From Nitrososphaeraceae archaeon (GTDB lineage Archaea; Thermoproteota; Nitrososphaeria; Nitrososphaerales; Nitrososphaeraceae): a DNA stretch of 5,111 bases. Numbering within the stretch: the stretch's first letter is position 1; every line of letters begins with the position of its first letter. Positions 1 through 5,108 of this stretch are shown here, piece by piece. Location of the stretch: NCBI GenBank assembly GCA_025936955.1, contig JAICSL010000154.1, positions 1 through 5,111 on the forward strand, in the 5' to 3' direction. Both the position numbers and the translations under genes were made by a program. The notes beneath the pieces were generated by a model. It was not told the DNA's origin. It searched no databases and saw only the letters and a list, made by a program, of their open reading frames with translations.

Positions 1-191
1 AACTGTGAAATACTTATACGTATTTTGAATCATAAAATTCTAAGTAATTATGATTAAAATTTAATTCTGATTTAGGTATCTCGTTTTGACTATCCTCATT
101 CAACTACAAGATTCTATCCCATTGGTAAAATATTCATCAAATAATAATTTTGAAATTATTTGCATTGAATATGACATAATTCTTGAATTTA

Positions 192-911
192 TTATCCGAG
201 TGTCTTAAAATCTTGGTCCTTTCCTTTGAACTTTGACATCAAAAATGGTTGATCTAACTTCATTAGATTACTTAAAACTACCGATACGATGAAGCCGAAA
301 ATAAATCCGCCGATAACATCTGTAACATAATGCTGTAGTATGTACAGTTTAGTAATTCCAAGGCAGAATGGAAAAAGCCATATCAATATTCCTGCCGTTT
401 TTGACTTGCGAATTAATTGATAACTTACTATAAAAGCAAATGAGGTAGCTACCGCTACATGATTCGAAGGATATGAAAAACTATTGGCATTTGGCACAAG
501 TGTATCTTCCTCTATCACAAACTTCTTAGGTAGTTGCAAAATTGGTTTGTAAGAATATTGTGGCATTTGTCTTCCTATAACTGGCTTAATATACATCACT
601 AGAATAGCTATTATGACTATAGAGATTAAAAAAATCATACCTGTTTTTCTTGTTCTCCGAATTATAGTCAATACTATAGCAACAATCACAAGATTTGAAA
701 TATCACCAAATGTTGTAATTGTAATGATCAGGGCATCTAGAAACTCACTTCTATGTATAGATTGAAAAGAGTTAAGTATGAATCTGTCAAAAGTCACAGT
801 CAGCCCTGCGGCAACCACAATTGTAATTACAAAAAAGGTGATAACCAAACCGAAGAAAGATTTTGATCTGATTGCTATCATCCAAAACGGACGAGAATTG
901 GACATTACCAT
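192..911 (-). CDS. PAP2-superfamily integral membrane phosphatase with divergent signature motifs
   Basis: A 239-residue polytopic membrane protein. Hydrophobic segments lie near residues 19-39, 60-83, 91-107, 152-166, 172-187 and 197-215. The three PAP2 motifs are recognisable: K109-x6-M116-P117 (canonical K-x6-R-P), PSNH at 148-151 (canonical PSGH), and T187-K188-x5-H194-x3-D198 (canonical S-R-x5-H-x3-D). His151, His194 and Asp198, the family's catalytic acid, nucleophile and charge-relay residues, are kept, so activity is plausible. Both canonical arginines are changed (R to M at 116, with Arg114 nearby; R to K at 188). Family members remove phosphate from lipid (di)phosphates such as polyprenyl diphosphates or phosphatidylglycerol-phosphate-like lipids at the membrane; the substrate here is unknown. 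The start is uncertain: ATG codons at 911, 905 and 881 are all possible (the last begins MIAIRSK). It is a separate unit from sufU, with 186 bp between them. PAP2 membership is firm; exact function is not. Confidence 0.85.
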   Translation of the reverse strand: MVMSNSRPFWMIAIRSKSFFGLVITFFVITIVVAAGLTVTFDRFILNSFQSIHRSEFLDALIITITTFGDISNLVIVAIVLTIIRRTRKTGMIFLISIVIIAILVMYIKPVIGRQMPQYSYKPILQLPKKFVIEEDTLVPNANSFSYPSNHVAVATSFAFIVSYQLIRKSKTAGILIWLFPFCLGITKLYILQHYVTDVIGGFIFGFIVSVVLSNLMKLDQPFLMSKFKGKDQDFKTLG

Positions 912-920
912 ATTTGTTTG

Positions 921-957
921 ATATATATGGAAATAGGTCTAATTGTTTGTTTATATC
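921..957 (-). promoter_or_regulatory. Candidate TATA boxes of the PAP2 phosphatase gene
   Basis: Reading the minus strand, two TATA-like sequences precede the phosphatase: GATATAA at 957-951 and ATATATAT at 928-921. With the archaeal spacing of about 26 nt from TATA centre to transcription start, the first predicts a start near 927 (a leader of about 16-22 nt for ATG 911 or 905). The second predicts a start near 898, which would favour ATG 881. The sequence does not decide between them. Confidence 0.35.
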
Positions 958-977
958 TGAGCAATAATCATTGGGAA

Positions 978-1025
978 CGTCTTTCTACTCTTAAATGAAA
1001 GGTTCAAATGACTTTAAGAAAGACG
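978..1025. repeat. 9-bp perfect inverted repeat with 30-nt spacer
   Basis: The arms CGTCTTTCT (978-986) and AGAAAGACG (1017-1025) are perfect reverse complements around a 30-nt spacer. The spacer holds a smaller hairpin, TGAA-AGG-TTCA, at about 996-1006. An alternative pairing of CTTAAA (990-995) with TTTAAG (1013-1018) competes with the outer stem. It lies between the end of sufU and the promoter of the phosphatase gene. No T-tract follows on the minus strand, so it is not a standard terminator. It could be a processed 3'-end structure or a protein site, but an arm of this length is not rare by chance in AT-rich DNA. Confidence 0.35.
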
Positions 1026-1066
1026 AATTGGATCGAAAACATTTTGGTCAGAAAGATATGTAACCT

Positions 1067-1088
1067 AAAAATCCCATATATTCTGGGG
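1067..1088 (-). terminator. Possible transcription terminator of the sufSU unit
   Basis: Starting ten bases past the sufU stop codon, the minus strand reads CCCA, a 7-nt loop (GAATATA), TGGG, one A, then five T (1071-1067). The stem is only 4 bp. In archaea the T-tract matters more than the hairpin, so this is a plausible but weak terminator. Confidence 0.4.
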
Positions 1089-1097
1089 AATCTAGAA

Positions 1098-1526
1098 TCA
1101 ATATAATTTTGAATCATCTCGAACTTGCTTTGCAGCTACAGGATCTCTATCAGAATAATATTTTACCATACCAAGCTTTAAGACTTTTAGTGACAATAAA
1201 GCACATTTGATTCTCGCTGGTCCGAGATTCATCAGCCCTATATTCTCTAGAATGTCGTCCTTTGTAATATTTTTTACAGAAGATAAGGGCTTGTTCAAAA
1301 TCATTTCAGTAAGCATAGAAGCGCTAGCTTGGCTGATGGCGCATCCCCTCCCCTCAAATTTGATATCCTTAATCTTATCCTCCTCAACTTTTAGATGAAT
1401 ATCGATCTCATCACCGCAGAGGGGGTTACTGTCATGAATAGTTACATCTGCGTCTGTTAATTTTCCTTTGTTTCTCGGATTTCTGTAATGATCCAGTATA
1501 ATTTCACGATAAATATCATCACTCAA
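1098..1526 (-). CDS. sufU: SufU-type zinc-binding sulfur-transfer protein for Fe-S cluster assembly
   Basis: A 142-residue protein of the IscU/SufU family. It has NPLCGDEI at 35-42 (Cys37, Asp39), GRGCAISQASASM at 59-71 (Cys62) and PARIKC at 103-108 (Arg105, Lys107, Cys108). Cys37, Asp39, Cys62 and Cys108 match the zinc ligands of Bacillus SufU. The R-x-K-C ending is the SufU form; Fe-S scaffold IscU has His before the last Cys. The Cys62-Cys108 spacing of 46 is close to IscU (43 in E. coli) and about 16 shorter than Bacillus SufU (62), so the typical SufU insertion is mostly missing. Expected role: accept persulfide sulfur from the adjacent SufS in the cytoplasm and pass it to the SufBCD scaffold. 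The start is TTG; no ATG or GTG occurs in frame between the upstream TGA and this codon, and the next Met (71) lies after two zinc ligands. TTG overlaps the sufS stop as TTGA, implying translational coupling. Confidence 0.9.
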   Translation of the reverse strand: MSDDIYREIILDHYRNPRNKGKLTDADVTIHDSNPLCGDEIDIHLKVEEDKIKDIKFEGRGCAISQASASMLTEMILNKPLSSVKNITKDDILENIGLMNLGPARIKCALLSLKVLKLGMVKYYSDRDPVAAKQVRDDSKLY

Positions 1527-2770
1527 ATCCTGAACACTTTCCTCGCTCTCTCCAGTGCATCAATGAACATATCTATTTCTTGTTTTGTGTTATAGATATA
1601 AAAACTTGCACGGGAAGTTGCAGATAGATCTAATCTGTCCATAAGCACTTGTGCACAATGGTGCCCAGATCTAATTGCTATTCCCTGATCATTCATTAGA
1701 GTTGCTAGATCATGTGGATGAATATCACCTATATTGAATGATATTACCGCTCCTCTGTGGTTTTCGTTGGAAGGTCCATAAATGGTCACACCTTTGACTC
1801 TTTCCAGAGATTTTATGGCATACTTAGTCATTTCTATTTCATGTTCTCGAACGGCGTTCATTCCTATAGCTTGAAGATAATCAATAGCAGCGCCAAATCC
1901 AATTACATCTGCAATATTTGGTGTACCAGCCTCGAATTTATATGGTAGGTCATTATAAACAGTCCGATCTTTGTGTACTTCCTTTATCATATCTCCCCCT
2001 CCAATGAACGGCGACATTTTTTCGAGGATTTCTTCCTTTACGTATAAGACTCCCACACCGGTTGGTCCCAGCATTTTATGTGCTGAAAATGCCATAAAAT
2101 CACAATCCATTTTTTGGACATTTACCGGCATATGAGGAACGGATTGAGCTCCATCTATTAAAACCTGAATACCCTTATCATGTGCCATTTTAATCATTTG
2201 TTCTATAGGAATAATTGTACCAAGTACATTTGACATTTGGCTTACAGAGACTAGCTTTACCTTATTGCTTTGAAGATATCTTTCATAATCCTGAAAGCTT
2301 AGATATCCCCTATCATCGACTCTTAAATACTCAAGTTTAGCTGCTTTTTCATCACCTAGAATTTGCCAAGGGACAATATTACTGTGGTGTTCGATTTCTG
2401 TAATAACAATAACATCACCTTTCCCGATATTCCTACGTGCCCAGGAATACGAAACTAAGTTAATTGCTTCAGTCGCATTTCGGGTAAATATTATTTCATT
2501 AGGAGAGCGGGCATTGATGAATTTGGCGATTTTTTCTCTTGTCATTTCGTATGCAACAGTCGCTTCTTCTGCAAGTTGATGAACCGCTCTATGGATATTC
2601 GAATTGTAATTCATATAATAGTCACTAATTGCGTTGATTACTGAATGAGGTTTTTGTGTAGTAGCAGCATTATCTAGGTATATTAGTGCTTTGTTTCCAT
2701 TTATTTTGCGTCTCAATATGGGAAAATCTTCACGAATTTTGGAAACATTCAGGGCACTTTTTTGCATCAT
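1523..2770 (-). CDS. sufS: Cysteine desulfurase SufS (class V aminotransferase fold, PLP-dependent)
   Basis: About 415 residues, the usual SufS length. Numbered from the ATG at 2770: LDNAATTQKP near 33-42 is the family's N-terminal signature; EIEHHSN (125-131) holds the His that stacks on PLP; DGAQS (206-210) holds the Asp and Gln that contact the cofactor; SAHKMLGPTG (229-238) holds the Schiff-base lysine, Lys232; and RSGHHCAQ (367-374) holds the persulfide cysteine, Cys372. It converts L-cysteine to alanine and carries the sulfur as a persulfide. DIHPHDLAT (349-357) has the second His of HPHD 19 residues before the catalytic Cys, the position of Bacillus His342, which swaps into the SufU zinc site. 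Start: a longer reading from TTG at 2785 exists, but a TATA box centred near 2793 predicts transcription starting at about 2767-2770, on the ATGATG. It is followed by sufU with an overlap. sufBCD are not nearby. Confidence 0.95.
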   Translation of the reverse strand: MMQKSALNVSKIREDFPILRRKINGNKALIYLDNAATTQKPHSVINAISDYYMNYNSNIHRAVHQLAEEATVAYEMTREKIAKFINARSPNEIIFTRNATEAINLVSYSWARRNIGKGDVIVITEIEHHSNIVPWQILGDEKAAKLEYLRVDDRGYLSFQDYERYLQSNKVKLVSVSQMSNVLGTIIPIEQMIKMAHDKGIQVLIDGAQSVPHMPVNVQKMDCDFMAFSAHKMLGPTGVGVLYVKEEILEKMSPFIGGGDMIKEVHKDRTVYNDLPYKFEAGTPNIADVIGFGAAIDYLQAIGMNAVREHEIEMTKYAIKSLERVKGVTIYGPSNENHRGAVISFNIGDIHPHDLATLMNDQGIAIRSGHHCAQVLMDRLDLSATSRASFYIYNTKQEIDMFIDALERARKVFRI

Positions 2771-2788
2771 CTTTATCTCTCTCAATAA

Positions 2789-2797
2789 GATATAAAC
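2789..2797 (-). promoter_or_regulatory. TATA box of the sufS-sufU unit
   Basis: The minus strand reads GTTTATATC, a good archaeal TATA box, centred 23 and 26 nt upstream of the two tandem ATG codons at 2770 and 2767. That spacing places the transcription start on the start codon, so the message is probably leaderless. This argues against the TTG at 2785 as the start. Confidence 0.6.
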
Positions 2798-2926
2798 TTA
2801 AAGAATAGTAGATATTTCTGGTCGAACTTGGTAATTAAAGTTCTACAATATTGAGTTCCGTATGTTACTTTTCTTGCATTGATACTGTCTACATTTTATT
2901 CGTTCCCTTATATTGGGATCTGGATT

Positions 2927-2942
2927 GAATGGATGAATGGAT
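2927..2942. repeat. Two tandem copies of GAATGGAT
   Basis: The 8-bp unit GAATGGAT occurs twice head to tail (2927-2934 and 2935-2942), preceded by a related TGGATT. It lies about 150 bp upstream of sufS. It may be simple slippage; two copies give no strong case for a binding site. Confidence 0.4.
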
Positions 2943-3029
2943 AAACTGAATATAATACGCAGCTGTACATCAATCTGGTTATGATACTACTAAATCCTTC
3001 CTCAAATTTGTTTTGAAAATATTTATTCG

Positions 3030-3122
3030 TTATTTGATAACACCTGGATAAAACTCGATATAATTAGGTATCTGGATCCGCCTTAAGTCAACCCATCCGG
3101 GATCGTATTCAAGGTGAAACAT
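3030..3122 (-). CDS. Doubtful micro-ORF of 30 codons
   Basis: On the minus strand an ATG at 3122 opens 30 codons ending in TAA. The peptide begins MFHLEYDPGWVDLRRIQ and has a mixed composition rich in aromatic, charged and proline residues, unlike most chance frames in AT-rich DNA. Against it: it is very short, no TATA box or ribosome binding site stands out upstream, its third codon positions are not strongly A/T-biased, and I recognise no family. It could be a real small protein, a remnant of a decayed gene, or chance. Confidence 0.2.
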   Translation of the reverse strand: MFHLEYDPGWVDLRRIQIPNYIEFYPGVIK

Positions 3123-3180
3123 TCTATGAACTCATTTACAAATTACCATTCTAAAGTTTTTCAAACCACTTCTCGGAATA

Positions 3181-3630
3181 CTATTCTAGATCAGATTTAG
3201 ACGACCAAAATGTTCCACGAGATTGTTTCCACTTTTTATAATCAGATAATATTCGATTATGATCGAATCCTAGTTTTCTATTTTTTATTTCATCTATATG
3301 AACCCATTCTATGGCGATTGAATCATCCCCCGATTTCGCTTCCCCCTGGAGTATGCTTCCCACAAATACAATTGATAAGATGTGCTTCCGTGGATCTCGT
3401 TGAGGGTCAGAATAGACGCCTAAAATGTCGATTGGCTCTATTTCCAAAGATGTCTCCTCCTTTGCTTCTCGCCTCATCGCATCCTCAACCAGTTCTCCTA
3501 TGTTAATAAAACCTCCAGGCAAAGCAAGATGGTCTTTGAAAGGATCTTTCTTCCGTCTTATCAATAGAATATGTGAATCTTTTTGAAGAATAACATCCAC
3601 CGTAGAGTCAGGGTTTTTGTGATTGTTCAT
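3181..3630 (-). CDS. NUDIX hydrolase, ADP-ribose pyrophosphatase-like
   Basis: A soluble protein of 149 residues, a usual size for a single NUDIX domain. The NUDIX box runs from Gly40 to Leu62: G40-x5-E46-x7-R54-E55-A-K-E58-E59-T-S61-L62. The three metal-binding glutamates of the REUxEE core are present; the usual Gly near the box end is Ser61. After it come YSDPQRDPRKH (73-83) and FDHNRIL (122-128), both typical of archaeal and bacterial ADP-ribose pyrophosphatase-like members. Such enzymes cleave nucleoside diphosphates linked to another group, for example ADP-ribose to AMP and ribose 5-phosphate, using Mg2+. Substrate assignment is inference from these motifs; a sugar-nucleotide or house-cleaning role is possible. 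ATG 3630 has a TATA box centred about 27 nt upstream, so it is probably leaderless. It is divergent from the regulator at 3898 and separated from sufS by about 400 bp, so probably a single-gene unit. Confidence 0.9.
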   Translation of the reverse strand: MNNHKNPDSTVDVILQKDSHILLIRRKKDPFKDHLALPGGFINIGELVEDAMRREAKEETSLEIEPIDILGVYSDPQRDPRKHILSIVFVGSILQGEAKSGDDSIAIEWVHIDEIKNRKLGFDHNRILSDYKKWKQSRGTFWSSKSDLE

Positions 3631-3653
3631 AATTATAATACTAATAATCGTAG

Positions 3654-3660
3654 GTATAAA
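3654..3660 (-). promoter_or_regulatory. TATA box of the NUDIX gene
   Basis: The minus strand reads TTTATAC within an AT-rich TTTAATTTATACC, centred 27 nt upstream of ATG 3630. This is the archaeal TATA-to-start spacing and predicts a leaderless message. Confidence 0.55.
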
Positions 3661-3797
3661 TTAAAAGCCATTCTACAAGTAAAATGTGTATTAATGAGAT
3701 CTACCAGAAGAGTAAACACAGTGGTGGTTCTGTATATTGAAAACTATAATCAGACATATAAGAAGACTATCAGATTTCCCTAGCATATTCTATAAGA

Positions 3798-3819
3798 CCA
3801 GTCGTCTAATTAAGACTGG
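3798..3819. promoter_or_regulatory. Inverted repeat CCAGTC-N10-GACTGG, candidate operator
   Basis: Perfect 6-bp arms at 3798-3803 and 3814-3819 enclose a 10-nt AT-rich spacer. A second, nested pairing, GTCT (3804-3807) with AGAC (3813-3816), overlaps it. Arm centres are 16 bp apart, about one and a half helical turns. The repeat lies in the divergent region, about 45 bp upstream of the regulator's TATA box and about 140 bp from that of the NUDIX gene. A site for the neighbouring winged-helix regulator is one possibility; no T-tract follows, so a terminator is less likely. Confidence 0.35.
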
Positions 3820-3863
3820 AACAACAAATTAAAACTCTCGTCCACTTGTATTAATATAGAAAT

Positions 3864-3875
3864 GAATATAATTTT
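3864..3875 (+). promoter_or_regulatory. TATA box of the FilR1-like regulator gene
   Basis: GAATATAATTTT is centred near 3869, about 29 nt before ATG 3898, consistent with transcription starting at or just before the start codon. A second TATA-like element, TTAATATA at 3851-3858, would give a leader of about 17 nt. No Shine-Dalgarno motif precedes the ATG. Confidence 0.45.
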
Positions 3876-3897
3876 GGAAAAACATAGTAATTAGTAT

Positions 3898-4740
3898 ATG
3901 GATTCAAATCATATTTTTACAAAGGATCATGATCATTCCTTTGAAAATGCAGAACATATTTTTTTTGAGCTTGCTAGTGAGCAGAGGTTATTAATAATTT
4001 CCAAACTGAACCTACAAAAGAATAAACTTTCTCAACTTGCAAAGGATCTAAACATAACAATGCAAGAAGTCCATAGGAATGTTAATAGATTGATGGACTC
4101 TGGTTTAATAGAAAAAGATTCAGACGGAAAGTTTTCACTAACAACCTTTGGAGCTACAATTATTAAACAGATCTCCACTTTCGACTTTCTATCTAGAAAT
4201 AAAGAATATTTCTCTGATCATATCCTCGGTAACATTCCAATGAAATTCGTTCAAAGGATTGGAGCTTTGAATAATTCTGATTATATTCAGGGTATAGTAG
4301 CTGTTTTTGAACGTTGGAAACAAATCTACAATGGATCTTCACAGTATATTTATGGCATGTTACCGCAGGTCCCACTTGATTTAATTGAAACGGTAATATC
4401 AAAGATAAAAGACAATGGAATCAAATTTAGATATATTTTGTCTGAGAAAGCAATTGTTCCCAAAGGCCGAGCAAGTCTTCTTAACGATTCTGGTTTCAAC
4501 GAATTATTAAGAAAAGGACTCGTAGAAAGAAGAATGGTCAACAAGCTAGAGATTGCAGTAGTTTTAAATGAAAGTCAGGCAACAGTTATGTTTCCGTCAT
4601 TGAAAGGAAAGATAGCTGATATGAACTCAATGTTCTATTCTAGCAATGATCAATTATTTCACGAATGGTGCCTCGATTATTTTAGATATTGTTGGTATAA
4701 TTCAAAATCATTTGACGAAAGTAAACTTGTGGAAGTATAA
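3898..4740 (+). CDS. Archaeal winged-helix transcriptional regulator with FilR1 (DUF1724) domain
   Basis: A 280-residue cytoplasmic protein. Residues 20-90 form an ArsR-like winged helix-turn-helix: a helix at SEQRLLIISKL (27-37), then KLSQLAKDLNITMQEVHRNV (43-62) spanning the HTH with the recognition helix from about 55, and a wing near EKDSDGKFSLT (72-82). The linker NKEYFSDHILGNIPMKFVQR (101-120), followed by IGAL, is characteristic of the archaeal family first described from methanogen FilR1. The rest, about 125-270, fits its C-terminal domain, a likely ligand or dimer module; its effector is unknown. No membrane segment is seen. The ATG is supported by the nearby TATA box. It is divergent from the NUDIX gene, and an inverted repeat upstream could serve autoregulation, which is unproven. 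Such regulators are found in many copies in some thaumarchaeal genomes, so the target cannot be named from context. Confidence 0.85.
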   Translation: MDSNHIFTKDHDHSFENAEHIFFELASEQRLLIISKLNLQKNKLSQLAKDLNITMQEVHRNVNRLMDSGLIEKDSDGKFSLTTFGATIIKQISTFDFLSRNKEYFSDHILGNIPMKFVQRIGALNNSDYIQGIVAVFERWKQIYNGSSQYIYGMLPQVPLDLIETVISKIKDNGIKFRYILSEKAIVPKGRASLLNDSGFNELLRKGLVERRMVNKLEIAVVLNESQATVMFPSLKGKIADMNSMFYSSNDQLFHEWCLDYFRYCWYNSKSFDESKLVEV

Positions 4741-4741
4741 A

Positions 4742-4747
4742 TTTTTT
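4742..4747 (+). terminator. T-tract terminator after the regulator gene
   Basis: Six T residues begin one base after the TAA stop at 4738-4740. Short T-tracts without a hairpin are enough for archaeal RNA polymerase to terminate, so this probably ends the regulator transcript. Confidence 0.45.
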
Positions 4748-4854
4748 GTAATCCTATAATATTATAACTGAGCGGTTTATAGTAGCTAATCTCAAAGAAA
4801 ATGATTGATTGAGAATAACCTAAAGATACTACTGTAAGTAACAAAATATTTAAG

Positions 4855-4880
4855 AAAAATAGTGGCGGTAAAACTAGCCA
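4855..4880 (-). terminator. Weak terminator candidate for the small CxxC protein gene
   Basis: The minus strand reads TGGC (4880-4877), a 10-nt loop, GCCA (4866-4863), three bases, then TTTTT (4859-4855), about 70-95 nt past the stop of the gene ending at 4950. The 4-bp stem is weak; the T-tract is the main support. Confidence 0.3.
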
Positions 4881-4949
4881 TAACTAAATGATTCAAAATA
4901 TGTTAAATTTTAATATAAGGTATTAATGATTTGCTCATATCAGCAGGTT

Positions 4950-5108
4950 TCATTCTGAGATTCGCGTTGTTACTGAATGCCCGTTTTTTATATGTAATGA
5001 ATAGTGGAATCTAATCAATTCTGCAATATTCAGATCTGTAAAATATTTAATGTTATATTTTGCAAGTACAATCTGGCAGTCATGACAATATACCTCTTTG
5101 AAAGTCAT
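4950..5108 (-). CDS. Small putative zinc-binding protein with CxxC and HxxxH
   Basis: A 52-residue ORF on the minus strand beginning at ATG 5108 (MTFKEVYCHDCQIVLAKYN) and ending in TGA. It carries Cys8-x2-Cys11 near the start and His35-x3-His39 with a further His44 in the C-terminal half (FHYSLHIKNGH at 34-44). This C2H2-like arrangement, with 23 residues between the pairs, fits a single zinc-binding module. I associate similar small YCHDC...NGH proteins with Thaumarchaeota but cannot name a family or function; nucleic-acid or protein binding is a guess. The reading frame is open to the window edge through a TTG just before the ATG, so the true N-terminus could lie outside. It is convergent with the regulator gene, which makes a shared transcript impossible; its promoter is off the window. 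The dense, evenly spaced Cys/His pattern makes chance unlikely. Confidence 0.7.
   Translation of the reverse strand: MTFKEVYCHDCQIVLAKYNIKYFTDLNIAELIRFHYSLHIKNGHSVTTRISE

Larger units (their letters stand above)
2771..3180. other. Intergenic stretch of about 400 bp between sufS and the NUDIX gene
   Basis: Apart from the sufS TATA box at its left end, a short tandem repeat and a doubtful 30-codon ORF, I see no supported gene. The other ATG-initiated frames I read on either strand end within about 25 codons. No tRNA-like cloverleaf or clear terminator is visible. The part at about 3070-3115 is somewhat richer in G+C than its surroundings. Confidence 0.6.

Noticed and set aside
1..191. A 25-codon minus-strand frame and an AT-only hairpin (AAATAAT/ATTATTT near 138-160) at the left edge
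   Set aside because: Too short and of too low complexity to support a gene or terminator; nothing else is visible in this stretch.
1207..1398. Plus-strand 63-codon frame
   Set aside because: Lies entirely antisense to sufU, whose motifs are unambiguous; it has no promoter and no recognisable motif.
1757..1948. Plus-strand 63-codon frame
   Set aside because: Antisense to sufS; a shadow of its codon pattern.
2771..2785. N-terminal extension of SufS from TTG 2785
   Set aside because: The TATA box spacing places the transcript start at about 2767-2770, and tandem ATG codons lie there.
3210..3506. Plus-strand 98-codon frame
   Set aside because: The longest of the shadows, but it is antisense to the NUDIX gene across the conserved NUDIX box and looks like no known protein.
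3583..3783. Plus-strand 66-codon frame running from inside the NUDIX gene into the divergent region
   Set aside because: It overlaps the start and TATA box of the NUDIX gene, and its Asn/Arg/Lys/Tyr/Val-rich composition is typical of translated AT-rich intergenic DNA.
4193..4544. Two overlapping minus-strand frames of 64-69 codons
   Set aside because: Both are antisense to the FilR1-like regulator; no motifs or start signals.
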